NCBI GenBank assembly: GCA_003278045.1
Contig: QCHG01000005.1
Coordinates: forward strand, 17,459-81,458
Source: Prochlorococcus sp. AG-402-A04
GTDB lineage: Bacteria > Cyanobacteriota > Cyanobacteriia > PCC-6307 > Cyanobiaceae
Direction of reading: 5' to 3'
Length of the DNA stretch: 64,000 nucleotides
The notes under the pieces are model-generated. The model was not told where the DNA came from. It searched no databases and saw nothing but the letters and a program-made list of their open reading frames with translations. The translations under genes were made by a program, and so were the position numbers. This document shows, one piece after another, positions 41,248 to 52,238 of the stretch (positions are counted from its first letter, which is position 1; every line of letters begins with the position of its first letter).

Positions 41248-42253
41248 AAAAAGAATTCTTTCGGGAGTTCAACCAACTGGTGATTTACATATTGGGAATT
41301 GGCTTGGGGCGATAAATAATTGGGTTAAGCTTCAAGATCAATATGAAACATTTCTTTGTGTAGTTGATTTGCACGCAATCACAGCTGCATATAATCCCGA
41401 AGAATTATCTAAAAACACTATCTCTACTGCAGCTTTGTACGTCGCTTGTGGAATAGATCCCAAAATATGCTCAATTTTTGTCCAAAGTCAGATTTCAGCA
41501 CATTCAGAACTTTGTTGGATATTGAATTGCATGACCCCAATAAATTGGATGGAAAGAATGATTCAATTCAAAGAAAAATCCATACAACAAGGGAATAATG
41601 TATCTATTGGATTATTTGACTATCCAATATTGATGGCTGCAGACATCCTTCTTTATGACGCTGACTTCGTACCTGTAGGTGAGGACCAAAAACAACATCT
41701 TGAACTTGCCAGAGATATTGCACAACAGAGAATTAATGCCAGATTTAGTAAGGATAAAAATATTTTAAAAATCCCTCAACCAATCATCATGAAGAATGGT
41801 TCAAAAATAATGAGTTTAATTGATGGTTCAAAAAAGATGAGCAAAAGTGATCCTAATGAGGGCAGTCGCATCAACTTATTAGATCCTCCTGAAATAATCA
41901 CAAAAAAAATAAAAAGAGCAAAAAGTGACAGTTCTATTGGAATTGAATTTAACAACGCTGAGAGACCAGAATCTAAAAATCTTTTGATGATTTATTCAAT
42001 ATTATCTGGCAAAGAAATTTCTCAATGTGAAAATGAATTCTCAGAGACTGGATGGGGGACATTTAAAAAATTAATCACTGAACAACTTATTGAATCACTA
42101 GAACCTATTCAGAAAAAATATAAATTATTAATTAATGATCCTTATCAATTAAATAAAATACTTGATGAAGGGAAGGGAAAAGCTGAAGATTTAGCAAATC
42201 AGACTTTAAAAAGAGTTAAATCAAAATTGGGATTCTTTTCAATGGAGAAATAA
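41237..42253 (+). CDS. trpS: Tryptophanyl-tRNA synthetase
   Basis: SGVQPTGDLHIGNWLGA, VPVGEDQKQHLEL, KMSKSDP. Confidence 0.97.
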   Translation: MTNKKRILSGVQPTGDLHIGNWLGAINNWVKLQDQYETFLCVVDLHAITAAYNPEELSKNTISTAALYVACGIDPKICSIFVQSQISAHSELCWILNCMTPINWMERMIQFKEKSIQQGNNVSIGLFDYPILMAADILLYDADFVPVGEDQKQHLELARDIAQQRINARFSKDKNILKIPQPIIMKNGSKIMSLIDGSKKMSKSDPNEGSRINLLDPPEIITKKIKRAKSDSSIGIEFNNAERPESKNLLMIYSILSGKEISQCENEFSETGWGTFKKLITEQLIESLEPIQKKYKLLINDPYQLNKILDEGKGKAEDLANQTLKRVKSKLGFFSMEK

Positions 42254-42256
42254 ATT

Positions 42257-44173
42257 ATGCCAACAATTACCTTGCCTGATGGTTCAAAAAAGGTTTTCGA
42301 AAAATCTGTAACTATCCTAGAAATTGCCCAGAGTATAGGCTCTGGATTAGCAAAAGCAACAATAGCTGGGAAAGTAAATGATGTTCTTCTTGATGCAACA
42401 ATTCCTATAAATAGAGATTCCAAAGTTGTAATCATCACATCAAAAGATAAAGAGGGGATTGAAATAATAAGGCATTCCTTTGCTCACCTTATTGGCCATG
42501 CAGTTAAACAAATTTACTCTGATATTAAAATGGCGATTGGGCCTGTAATTGAAGATGGTTTTTATTACGATATTTTTTCTGAATACAGATTTACTCCTGA
42601 AGATTTAATAAAAATCGAAAATAGAATTAATAAATTAATAAAAACAAACTATGACGTTGAAATTTCACAAGTTTCTAAAGAGGAGGCAATTAAAACTTTT
42701 AAAGAAAGAGATGAGACTTTTAAATTACGAATAATAGAAGAAATTCCTGAAAAAGGTCTCATCAATTTATACAAGCACGAAGAATATATCGACATGTGTA
42801 GAGGGCCTCACGTACCCAACACAAGACATTTGAGACACTTTAAGTTACTTAAATTATCAGGCTCATACTGGAGAGGTAATAGCGAGAATGAATCATTACA
42901 GAGAATATATGGAACTGCATGGGCTAAAGAAAAAGAACTCAAAGATTATTTAACAAGGATTGAAGAAGCGGAAAAAAGAGATCATAGAAAACTTGGAAAA
43001 AAACATTCACTATTTCATATCCAAGAAGAATCTCCAGGAATGATTTTTTGGCATCCAAATGGATGGACAATCTACCAAGTACTGGAAAGATACATAAGAG
43101 AAATACTTAAAAAAAATAATTATTTAGAAATAAAAACCCCCCAAGCTGTTGATAAATCTCTCTGGGAAAAATCCGGTCATTGGGAAAAATTTAGAGACGA
43201 TATGTTCACTACTGCATCCGAAAATCGAACTTATGCAATAAAACCAATGAATTGTCCATGCCATATTCAAGTATTTAATCAAGGTTTAAAAAGTTACAAG
43301 GATTTACCTATTCGTCTTGCTGAATTTGGTTCTTGTCACAGAAATGAGCCCTCTGGTGCACTTCACGGCTTAATGAGAGTAAGAAACTTTACTCAAGATG
43401 ATGCTCACATATTTTGTACAGAAGAGCAAATTCAAGAAGAGGTATCTATTTTTATAGATCTTGTTTTCGAGGTTTATAAAACTTTTGGTTTTGATGAAAT
43501 CATTATCAAATTATCAACTCGTCCTGAACAAAGGGTAGGTAGTGAAGAAATTTGGGATAAATCAGAAGAGGCTCTTACTAAAGCTCTCGATAATAAAAAT
43601 CTAAAATGGGAACTTCAACCAGGAGAGGGGGCTTTTTATGGTCCAAAAATAGAATTCTCGTTAAAAGATTGTCTTAATAGAGTTTGGCAATGCGGAACTA
43701 TTCAGGTTGATTTCTCAATGCCTATTAGATTGAATGCAACTTATGTAGATATTGATAATGAAAAAAGAAATCCAGTAATGCTGCATAGGGCAATTTTAGG
43801 ATCCTTTGAAAGATTTATAGGAATATTAATTGAACAATATGAGGCAAAATTCCCAATTTGGCTTGCACCTTATCAAATAATTATAGTAAGTATTACTGAA
43901 AGAAATATTGAAAAGTGTTTAGAGTTTAATGAATTAATAAATAATAATGGTTACCGATCAAAAGTTGATATTAGGAATGAAAAAATTGGATATAAAATAC
44001 GAGAGGCTACTCTCGGGAGAGTTCCTTTAATTGCAGTTATTGGTGATAAAGAAGAGGAAATCGATTCAGTCGCTTTAAGAGCCTTGAATGGAAAAAATTT
44101 AGGAATTTTCAATTTAACTAATCTTTGCAAATTAATGGATGAATTAATAGAAAAAAAAGGGAGAACAGAATAA
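42257..44173 (+). CDS. thrS: Threonyl-tRNA synthetase
   Basis: TGS domain; [47 protein letters not shown]. Confidence 0.97.
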   Translation: MPTITLPDGSKKVFEKSVTILEIAQSIGSGLAKATIAGKVNDVLLDATIPINRDSKVVIITSKDKEGIEIIRHSFAHLIGHAVKQIYSDIKMAIGPVIEDGFYYDIFSEYRFTPEDLIKIENRINKLIKTNYDVEISQVSKEEAIKTFKERDETFKLRIIEEIPEKGLINLYKHEEYIDMCRGPHVPNTRHLRHFKLLKLSGSYWRGNSENESLQRIYGTAWAKEKELKDYLTRIEEAEKRDHRKLGKKHSLFHIQEESPGMIFWHPNGWTIYQVLERYIREILKKNNYLEIKTPQAVDKSLWEKSGHWEKFRDDMFTTASENRTYAIKPMNCPCHIQVFNQGLKSYKDLPIRLAEFGSCHRNEPSGALHGLMRVRNFTQDDAHIFCTEEQIQEEVSIFIDLVFEVYKTFGFDEIIIKLSTRPEQRVGSEEIWDKSEEALTKALDNKNLKWELQPGEGAFYGPKIEFSLKDCLNRVWQCGTIQVDFSMPIRLNATYVDIDNEKRNPVMLHRAILGSFERFIGILIEQYEAKFPIWLAPYQIIIVSITERNIEKCLEFNELINNNGYRSKVDIRNEKIGYKIREATLGRVPLIAVIGDKEEEIDSVALRALNGKNLGIFNLTNLCKLMDELIEKKGRTE

Positions 44174-44183
44174 TCTCGAATAT

Positions 44184-45218
44184 ATGAATTTTCTCGCTTG
44201 CGATTTAGGAGGTACTAAAGTTCTATTAGGAATTTTCGAAAAAGAAATAAATAATAATTCGCCTAAGTTAATATTTAAGAAGAAATATATATCGTCTGAT
44301 TGGGATTCTTTTGAACTAATCTTAGAAGATTTTCTCAAAAAAGAATGCAAAAATCTTACTCATCCTTCTTCTGCATGTTTCGCAGTGGCCGGTCCTCTAT
44401 CTAATAACAACGCAAAAATCATTAACTTGTCATGGAATATTTCTGGAAATGCTTTACAGAACAAATTTAATTTTAAAAGCTGCGAGCTAATAAATGATTT
44501 CGCTGTACAAATTTATGGAATACCTTATTTAAAAAAAAATCAATATTCTACCATCCAAAAAGGATCCCATTCTGAAGGTGCTAATAATGATTTGCATGCC
44601 ATTGTTGGCGCAGGGACTGGTTTGGGCATTGCAAGAGGAATAATATCAAGGGGAGAGGTAAAAGTTTTACCTAGTGAAGGTGGTCATGTTGAGTACTCCC
44701 CAAAGTCAAAATTAGAATGGGAATTAAAAATTTGGCTTAAGAATTATCTAAAAGTTGAAAGGATATCCTGTGAAAGAATTATTAGCGGCACTGGTTTATC
44801 AAGAATTGCCGAATGGAGACTAACCAAACCTGACGCCCAAAACCATCCTCTACAAAAGTATTTAAAAGAAATTAAAATTTTTGATGCTGCGAGAAAAGAA
44901 CTACCTGAAAAAATTTGTAATCTTTCTAAAGAAGGGGATCAAATAATGATTGAAGTTGAGAGGATATGGTTAGGCGCTTATGCCTCTTTATTGGGAGATG
45001 TTGCTCTCCAAGAATTGTGTTTTGGCGGATTATGGATTTCTGGAGGAACCGCATCAAAACATTTCAAAAACTTTAAATCAGATTTATTTTTAAAACAATT
45101 TTTCGACAAGGGAAGATTAAAAGATATTCTTAAAACAATACCTATGAAAGTAATTTTAGATGAAGATTATGGACTTTTTAGTGCAGCTTGCAGAGCAAAA
45201 ATGATTTTAAAAACTTAA
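44184..45218 (+). CDS. glk: Glucokinase (Glk family)
   Basis: LACDLGGTKVLLGIF, GAGTGLGIARGI, GLWISGGTA. Confidence 0.9.
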   Translation: MNFLACDLGGTKVLLGIFEKEINNNSPKLIFKKKYISSDWDSFELILEDFLKKECKNLTHPSSACFAVAGPLSNNNAKIINLSWNISGNALQNKFNFKSCELINDFAVQIYGIPYLKKNQYSTIQKGSHSEGANNDLHAIVGAGTGLGIARGIISRGEVKVLPSEGGHVEYSPKSKLEWELKIWLKNYLKVERISCERIISGTGLSRIAEWRLTKPDAQNHPLQKYLKEIKIFDAARKELPEKICNLSKEGDQIMIEVERIWLGAYASLLGDVALQELCFGGLWISGGTASKHFKNFKSDLFLKQFFDKGRLKDILKTIPMKVILDEDYGLFSAACRAKMILKT

Positions 45219-45227
45219 AAACAAAAA

Positions 45228-46175
45228 ATGTCTATTCCTGAAGTAGGTAAAAAAATAAGAGTAACAGTGCCTTCCACAACTGCCAATTTGGGGCCTGGAT
45301 TCGATTGCCTTGGAGCAGCCTTAGATTTGTATAATGAGTTTATTTTTACAAGAATTGAAGGTGGTGGAGATAGATTTGATTTGATAATGGAAAGTACAGA
45401 TGGTAATCATTTAAGAGGAGGACCTGAAAACTTAGTTTTTAGAGCAGCTCAGAAAGTATGGGATAGCGCAAATATGGATCCTTTTGCACTTGAAGCAAGA
45501 GTTAAGTTGGCAGTGCCGCCTGCGCGCGGGCTTGGAAGTAGTGCTACAGCAATAGTTGCTGGACTAATCGGAGCAAATGCAATAATGAACTCTCCATTGT
45601 CCAAAGAAAAACTCCTTGAACTTGCCATTGATATAGAAGGTCATCCAGATAATGTAGTTCCCTCTCTTCTGGGTGGGCTTTGTTTGACAGCCAGGGCTTC
45701 TTCTCAGAGATGGAGAATCATTAGATGTGATTGGCACGATTCAATTAAAGCTGTTGTAGCAATACCTGCAATTCGTCTAAGCACAAGTGAAGCAAGAAAG
45801 GTTATGCCCAAGAATGTACCCATATCTGATGCAGTTACAAATATGGGGGCACTCACTTTGTTACTAAACGGCTTAAAAGCAGGAAATGCTGAACTCATAA
45901 AAGAGGGAATGTTTGATAAGCTACATGAACCCTACAGATGGAAACTTATTAAGGGTGGATTAGAAGTTAAAGATGCGGCACTAAATGCAGGTGCTTTAGG
46001 ATGTGCAATTAGTGGAGCTGGGCCAAGTATCTTAGCTTTGTGTAAAAAAGAAAATGGCAATAACGTCAGTCAAGCCATGGTGAAAGCATGGGAGAAGTCA
46101 GGTGTAGCTAGCAGAGCGCCGTTCTTAAACGTTCAAACAACTGGCAGTCAATTTAGCACTATCTCTGGTAAGTAG
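45228..46175 (+). CDS. thrB: Homoserine kinase
   Basis: VPSTTANLGPGFDCLGAAL, PPARGLGSSATAIVAGL, GALGCAISGAGPSILAL. Confidence 0.96.
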   Translation: MSIPEVGKKIRVTVPSTTANLGPGFDCLGAALDLYNEFIFTRIEGGGDRFDLIMESTDGNHLRGGPENLVFRAAQKVWDSANMDPFALEARVKLAVPPARGLGSSATAIVAGLIGANAIMNSPLSKEKLLELAIDIEGHPDNVVPSLLGGLCLTARASSQRWRIIRCDWHDSIKAVVAIPAIRLSTSEARKVMPKNVPISDAVTNMGALTLLLNGLKAGNAELIKEGMFDKLHEPYRWKLIKGGLEVKDAALNAGALGCAISGAGPSILALCKKENGNNVSQAMVKAWEKSGVASRAPFLNVQTTGSQFSTISGK

Positions 46176-46254
46176 TTTTACTTAGGCATTTTTAATGTTA
46201 TAGTCTCAAGCTAGTACAACTTCAACTAGAATAAAAAAATTATTCATTACATAA

Positions 46255-47796
46255 ATGAATTTAGAATCTTTTCCTTGGTTATCCTCTATAGTTTTACTGC
46301 CTTTAGTTGGGGCATTAATAATACCTTTCTTGAGTTCAAAAGAAGGAGAAGATAATAAACTCCCTAGAAATATCTCATTAAGTTTTTTATTTATAGATTT
46401 TTTACTAATAATTGGAGTCCTTTTTCAAAAATTCAATACTTCTGATAGCTCTTTACAACTTGTAGAAAGAGCTTCATGGTTACCTTCAATTGGCTTAGAG
46501 TGGTCCCTTGGAGTAGATGGGTTATCTGCTCCTTTAATAGCATTAAGTGGGTTAATTACATTTTTGTCAGCTGCGGCTAGTTGGAAAATTAAGAAAAAAT
46601 CTAATCTATATTTTGCTCTTTTATTAGTCCAAGCATCAGCACAGGCACTAGTTTTCCTTTCTCAAGATTTCCTATTATTTTTCTTAGCATGGGAACTTGA
46701 ATTAGTTCCGGTATATCTTCTTATTGCAATTTGGGGAGGTAAAAAGAAATTATATGCGGCCACTAAATTCATTCTTTATACAGCTTTAGCTTCTTTATTA
46801 ATACTCATAAGTGGATTAGCACTTGCCTTGAGTGGTGATACATTTACATTAAATATTACCGATTTAACTAATAAACACGTAACTGGCAGCCTAGCTTTAT
46901 TATCTTACTTAGGATTTTTAATTGGTTTTGGAGTAAAACTTCCCATCTTTCCACTTCATACTTGGTTACCTGATGCACATGGAGAGGCTAATGCTCCAGT
47001 TTCAATGTTACTCGCTGGAATACTTTTAAAAATGGGAGGTTATGCTCTTTTAAGATTCAATGTTCAAATACTTCCTGAAGTACATCTTCAAATAGCACCT
47101 GCGCTTATTATTCTTGGAATTATCAATATAATTTATGGAGCTCTTAATGCATTTGCTCAAGATAATGTCAAAAGGAGAATTGCATGTAGCTCTGTGAGTC
47201 ATATGGGTTTTGTTCTATTAGGGATCGGAGCAGTTGATGCTTTAGGTATAAGCGGAGCAATGCTCCAAATGATAAGCCACGGACTTATAGCTGCAGCTAT
47301 GTTTTTTGTTACTGGCTCATTTTATGAAAGAACCAATACACTTTCGATACCAAATATGGGCGGTTTAGCAAAGGTCTTGCCAATAACTTTTGCTTTTTTC
47401 TTGGCAAGTTCATTGGCCTCTCTAGCACTACCTGGGATGAGCGGATTTATAAGTGAAATAACTGTATTTTTAGGAATCACTAGTCAAGAAGGTTTCAGCT
47501 CTATCTTTAGATCGATCACTATTCTTATTGCAGCTATAGGTTTAGTTCTTACACCTATATATCTACTATCAATGTGTAGAAGAGTATTTTTTGGCCCTAG
47601 AATTCCTGCTCTAGCTACAGTCAAAGAGATGAATAGTCGAGAATTGACAATTGGTTTCAGCTTATTGTTACCTACTTTGGTGATAGGTTTTTGGCCAAAA
47701 ATCGCGATAAATTTATACGAATCTTCAACCAATGCTCTCAGTCAGCAGCTTACTCTAGCTAAATTGGTTGGATTAATACCAACTTTAGTTAATTAA
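46255..47796 (+). CDS. ndhD: NAD(P)H-quinone oxidoreductase chain 4
   Basis: [57 protein letters not shown]. Confidence 0.95.
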   Translation: MNLESFPWLSSIVLLPLVGALIIPFLSSKEGEDNKLPRNISLSFLFIDFLLIIGVLFQKFNTSDSSLQLVERASWLPSIGLEWSLGVDGLSAPLIALSGLITFLSAAASWKIKKKSNLYFALLLVQASAQALVFLSQDFLLFFLAWELELVPVYLLIAIWGGKKKLYAATKFILYTALASLLILISGLALALSGDTFTLNITDLTNKHVTGSLALLSYLGFLIGFGVKLPIFPLHTWLPDAHGEANAPVSMLLAGILLKMGGYALLRFNVQILPEVHLQIAPALIILGIINIIYGALNAFAQDNVKRRIACSSVSHMGFVLLGIGAVDALGISGAMLQMISHGLIAAAMFFVTGSFYERTNTLSIPNMGGLAKVLPITFAFFLASSLASLALPGMSGFISEITVFLGITSQEGFSSIFRSITILIAAIGLVLTPIYLLSMCRRVFFGPRIPALATVKEMNSRELTIGFSLLLPTLVIGFWPKIAINLYESSTNALSQQLTLAKLVGLIPTLVN

Positions 47797-47809
47797 ATTA
47801 CTTTAATAA

Positions 47810-49897
47810 ATGGATACCTCAATTTTTAAATATGGCGAATTACCAGAATTTAAAAAATTTACTCCCGAAAGCATAAGTAAACAATTCCCAGTAGTACTAG
47901 AAAAGATAGCTGAAGATTTTAAAAACATAGAAAAAAATTTATCTAATTATTTACTTCAAAATGATTTAAATTGGGATAAGGTAATAAATCCCTTAAATGA
48001 AGTAAATGAAATTCTTAGATGGAGTTGGGGAGTAATAAGTCACCTAAATGCAGTAAATAATTCTGAAAGTCTAAGAGAAATTTATTCAAAATTTCTTCCT
48101 GAGATTATTAGCTTGAGTAATAAATTCGGACAAAGTAAAGTAATTTACAATTCTTTAGTCAAGCTTAAAAAGACAAATAACTTTGATCAAATTAAAAACA
48201 GAATTTTGGATAAAGAAATTCTGGAGATGCAACATAGAGGAATTTCACTACAAAAGGATGATCAAGAAGAATTCAACAAAATTTCAGAAAAGCTTGGAAA
48301 GCTATCAACAGACTTCAGCAATAATGTTCTTGATGCAACAAATAAATGGTTTTTAATATTAAATAAGAAATCTGAAGTAGATGGTCTTCCTGAACGAGTA
48401 CTTGAATTAATGGCAATTTCTGCACATAACCATTTAAAAAAAGATGAAGAAGTCGATATCAAAAATGGTCCTTGGAAATTAAGTCTAGATATACCAACTT
48501 ATACTTCATTTATGACATATGCCACCGACCGTAATCTTAGAGAGAAACTATATAAGGCATTCGTTGGTAGAGCATCTCAAGGAGAAAATAATAATTCTCA
48601 AATCATTGAAGAGATATTATCTCTTAGAACTAAAAAGGCTAATCTACTCGGTTATAAAAGTTGGGCAGAACTAAGTTTGTCAACAAAAATGGCGAAAGAA
48701 ATTAAAAATGTTGAAAAGCTTTTAGAAGAATTGAGAGCTCCAGCATTCAAAACCGCAAAAATCGAATTAAAAATGCTTAATAAGTTTTCTAAAGCTAATG
48801 GGTTTTCAGAATCACAGAATATCGAGCCATGGGATATTAGTTATTGGTCAGAACATCTTAGAAAGGAAAAGCTCAATTTGGATCAAGAGTCATTGAGACC
48901 TTGGTTCCCACTAAATGATGTTTTGAAAGGTTTATTTAAATTAAGCGAAAAGCTTTTTGAAATTAAAGTTGTCGAGGCAACTGATGAGGCGCCTCTTTGG
49001 AATGATGACGTTTTATTTTTTAATATCCTCAATAAAGAAGATAAGAAAATAGCATCCTTTTACCTCGATCCGTATTCGAGGCCTGAATCAAAGAGAGGAG
49101 GGGCTTGGATGGATGAATGTTTGAATAAAAACAATATTGGGAGAGAGACCCTTCCTGTAGCTTATCTCGTTTGTAATCAGACTCCACCATCAAAAGATAA
49201 GCCGAGTTTGATGAGTTTTGAAGAAGTTCAGACTCTGTTCCATGAATTTGGTCATGGTCTTCAACACATGCTTACCACTGTAAATCTTCCGCAAGCAGCT
49301 GGTATCAATAATGTTGAATGGGATGCAGTCGAACTTCCAAGTCAATTCATGGAAAACTGGTGTTTCCACAAAAACACACTTTTGAATATTGCTAAGCACT
49401 ATAAAACAGGAGAAAAATTATCCGATGAAAATTTTGAGAAGCTCCTAAAGAATAGAACTTTCAATTGTGGAATGGCGACTCTTAGACAACTACATTTCGC
49501 AATAACAGATCTCAGATTACACAGTAGTATTGATAAAAACGAAGGTAAAACGGCAGATGAAATAAGAAGAGAAATTGCAAAACAAACTACTGTTATTGAA
49601 CCAATTCAAGAAGATCAATTTCTTTGTTGTTTTAGTCATATATTTGCAGGAGGATATTCTGCAGGATATTACTCATATAAATGGGCTGAAGTTCTAAGTG
49701 CTGATGCATTTTCAATGTTTGAAGAGGCTGATTTAGAAAACTCTGAAGATTTAAAATTAATAGGAAAAAAATTTAAAGATACAATACTAAGTCTGGGTGG
49801 AAGCTTACCTCCATTAGACATATTTAAATTATTCAGGGGGAGGGAGCCACAAACAGATTCTTTAATAAGACACTTGGGTCTATCTGGAGCTAGATAA
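47810..49897 (+). CDS. prlC: M3 family oligopeptidase
   Basis: EVQTLFHEFGHGLQHML zinc site; ELPSQFMENWCFHKNTL; GYSAGYYSYKWAEVLSADAF. Confidence 0.93.
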   Translation: MDTSIFKYGELPEFKKFTPESISKQFPVVLEKIAEDFKNIEKNLSNYLLQNDLNWDKVINPLNEVNEILRWSWGVISHLNAVNNSESLREIYSKFLPEIISLSNKFGQSKVIYNSLVKLKKTNNFDQIKNRILDKEILEMQHRGISLQKDDQEEFNKISEKLGKLSTDFSNNVLDATNKWFLILNKKSEVDGLPERVLELMAISAHNHLKKDEEVDIKNGPWKLSLDIPTYTSFMTYATDRNLREKLYKAFVGRASQGENNNSQIIEEILSLRTKKANLLGYKSWAELSLSTKMAKEIKNVEKLLEELRAPAFKTAKIELKMLNKFSKANGFSESQNIEPWDISYWSEHLRKEKLNLDQESLRPWFPLNDVLKGLFKLSEKLFEIKVVEATDEAPLWNDDVLFFNILNKEDKKIASFYLDPYSRPESKRGGAWMDECLNKNNIGRETLPVAYLVCNQTPPSKDKPSLMSFEEVQTLFHEFGHGLQHMLTTVNLPQAAGINNVEWDAVELPSQFMENWCFHKNTLLNIAKHYKTGEKLSDENFEKLLKNRTFNCGMATLRQLHFAITDLRLHSSIDKNEGKTADEIRREIAKQTTVIEPIQEDQFLCCFSHIFAGGYSAGYYSYKWAEVLSADAFSMFEEADLENSEDLKLIGKKFKDTILSLGGSLPPLDIFKLFRGREPQTDSLIRHLGLSGAR

Positions 49898-50501
49898 TAA
49901 TTTCATCGATTATTTTGTCAACGACTGATTTGTTTCTTACCAGATTTCTATGTTTATATACTTTTACTGAAATTTTTTTCCCAAATTTTAAATTTGTCCA
50001 CCAGCCAGGAAAAACCATCATATCCCAATAAGTAAAGAAATTTATACACTCAATATCATCAAGTAAAAAATCATTAATTGCAAGCTCCCTCAAAAACTTA
50101 CTATTTATTTTCATTTCTGATATTCCTCTAAATGGATATTTAGGTATTAATTGAGCCATCAAAGTTCCTTTGTGAGGGGAACCTATTGATATTAATCTCC
50201 TTGTTCTTTTACATCCATTAAATTTTTGAAGCCAGTACCTACCAATTATTCCCCCCATAGAAAATCCTAAAATATCTATTTCTTTTTCTAAACCATATTT
50301 CTCTAAAATTAATTCGTTTAATTTATTAGTCAAATCCAGAATTGAAGTCATTCCAAATGAATGCTTAAGAGTTGGGGCGAAATATTCAATGCCAATATCA
50401 TCAAGTTTTGACGTAATAGAAGAAAAAATACTTGCAGTATTCCAAAGACCATGAATCAATATAATTGGATTTCTTTTATTCACTACTTTAATTATTTTCA
50501 A
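49890..50501 (-). CDS. Alpha/beta hydrolase (lipase-like)
   Basis: PIILIHGLWNTASIF, DILGFSMGGIIGRYWLQ nucleophile elbow, SIGSPHKGT. Confidence 0.88.
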   Translation of the reverse strand: MKIIKVVNKRNPIILIHGLWNTASIFSSITSKLDDIGIEYFAPTLKHSFGMTSILDLTNKLNELILEKYGLEKEIDILGFSMGGIIGRYWLQKFNGCKRTRRLISIGSPHKGTLMAQLIPKYPFRGISEMKINSKFLRELAINDFLLDDIECINFFTYWDMMVFPGWWTNLKFGKKISVKVYKHRNLVRNKSVVDKIIDEIII

Positions 50502-50850
50502 GAATTCTTACTATTGAAACCTTCCCATCGAAACCTGTGATTGGAGGGTTGCACTTTGTCAAAATAATTTTAATTTTAGAAATCTTAAATTCCTGATCAA
50601 TGATTTCTAAAATTGCGTTGGAATATTTTTCGATAGTATAACAATATATTTTCTTTGATTGATCTTTTAAAATTTGAACTAATTTTGAATAGTCAACTGT
50701 TTTTTTTATATCATCATTTATTGTACATTTTTCAAAATCAGTCCACAAAAATATATCTAAAATAAATAGTTGGCCTAATTCCCTTTCTTCATCAAGTACG
50801 CCAACCCTAGCCCAAAGTTTAATATTCTCAATTTTTAAAAAAGTTTCCAT
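50488..50850 (-). CDS. folB: Dihydroneopterin aldolase
   Basis: IENIKLWARVGVLDEERELGQLFILDIFL, DDIKKTVDYSKLVQIL, KCNPPITGFDGKVSI. Confidence 0.92.
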   Translation of the reverse strand: METFLKIENIKLWARVGVLDEERELGQLFILDIFLWTDFEKCTINDDIKKTVDYSKLVQILKDQSKKIYCYTIEKYSNAILEIIDQEFKISKIKIILTKCNPPITGFDGKVSIVRILENN

Positions 50851-50861
50851 CTTTAAAAGTT

Positions 50862-52172
50862 TTAAAGATCTTTATGTGTATAGTTAGCCTTTCCTGATGA
50901 AAAATCATCAACTATATTCCCATCACCCTTTAGGAAATATTTATAAGTTACCAAACCTTCAAGACCTACAGGTCCCCTTGGTGGAAGAGTTTGAGTAGAT
51001 ATACCAACTTCAGCTCCAAATCCATATCTAAAACCATCTGCAAACCTAGTAGAACAATTATGAAAAACACCTGCACTATCAACTACATTCATAAATTTAT
51101 TAGCAGTATGTGAATTTTCAGTAATTATTCCATCTGTATGTTTTGAACTATATTTTTGAATATGTGTGATTGCCTCCTCGAGATCATCAACAATTTTTAT
51201 CGATAAAATTAAATCCAAATATTCAGTTTTCCAATCTTCTAGACTAGCCTCATACTTTACCCCTAATTCAACTGATCTCTTATCTCCAATTAATTTAACA
51301 TCATTAGATTTAAATAAAGGGATAGCCTTTTCTAAAAAAGCTGGTGCTATATCTTTATGGACTAATAAAGTTTCGATAGCATTACATGCTGCAGGATATT
51401 GAATTTTGCTATCCAAAGATACTGATAAAGCCATCTCTAGGTTTGCCTCAATATCTATAAACAAATGACAAATTCCATCAGCATGGCCTAACACAGGAAT
51501 TTTTGTATTCTCCTGAATAAATTTAACTAATTCATTACTTCCTCTTGGAATTATTAAATTAATGTATTTCTCAAGATTTAACATCGCCATGCTATCTTTT
51601 CTGCTTGTTAGTAAACATATTGCATTTTTATCAAGATTTGATTCATTTAAACCTTCTTGCAATGCCTTGACTATTGCTGTATTTGTTAAATTAGCTTCAC
51701 TACCACCTTTTAACATTACTCCATTACCTGATCTTATTGCTAATGAACTAATCTGCATCACTGCATCTGGCCTTGATTCAAAAATAACCCCTAAAACTCC
51801 AATTGGTACAGTTTTTCTTTCTAAGATTAATCCCTTTGAAAGCTCTCTTTTTATTTGAAATTGATTTACAGGATCAGCTAAGTCTCCAACTTTTCTTACT
51901 CCTTCAATTCCTGAATTTAATTTTGATTTTGATAACTTTAATCTAGAAAGTAAAGCCCTAGAAATACCTTTTTTTTCTGCACTTGAATAATCCGCATTGT
52001 TAGCCTCTAATATTTCTTTAGAATTTCTTTCTAGATAATCAGCCATAAAATTTAAGGCTTTAATTCGATTTTTATTTTCAGTCTGACTTATTTGTATTGA
52101 TGCAAAACGAACTTTCTCTGCTTTTTCTAGAAGATCATTACCTGGTTGAGGAACTTCAAAGATATTTGCCAT
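50862..52172 (-). CDS. proA: Gamma-glutamyl phosphate reductase
   Basis: VPIGVLGVIFESRPDAVMQISSLAIRSGNGVMLKGGSEA, YPAACNAIETLLVH. Confidence 0.96.
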   Translation of the reverse strand: MANIFEVPQPGNDLLEKAEKVRFASIQISQTENKNRIKALNFMADYLERNSKEILEANNADYSSAEKKGISRALLSRLKLSKSKLNSGIEGVRKVGDLADPVNQFQIKRELSKGLILERKTVPIGVLGVIFESRPDAVMQISSLAIRSGNGVMLKGGSEANLTNTAIVKALQEGLNESNLDKNAICLLTSRKDSMAMLNLEKYINLIIPRGSNELVKFIQENTKIPVLGHADGICHLFIDIEANLEMALSVSLDSKIQYPAACNAIETLLVHKDIAPAFLEKAIPLFKSNDVKLIGDKRSVELGVKYEASLEDWKTEYLDLILSIKIVDDLEEAITHIQKYSSKHTDGIITENSHTANKFMNVVDSAGVFHNCSTRFADGFRYGFGAEVGISTQTLPPRGPVGLEGLVTYKYFLKGDGNIVDDFSSGKANYTHKDL

Positions 52173-52238
52173 AATATTTTTTAGTTAATTTAATAATAAT
52201 TCAAATTAACGATTCTTTAAAGTGAATTTCATGCTGAG

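Noticed and set aside
46176-46254. CTAGT...ACTAG inverted repeat between thrB and ndhD as a terminator or operator
   Set aside because: Only 5-bp arms with no T-tract; compatible with chance in AT-rich DNA.
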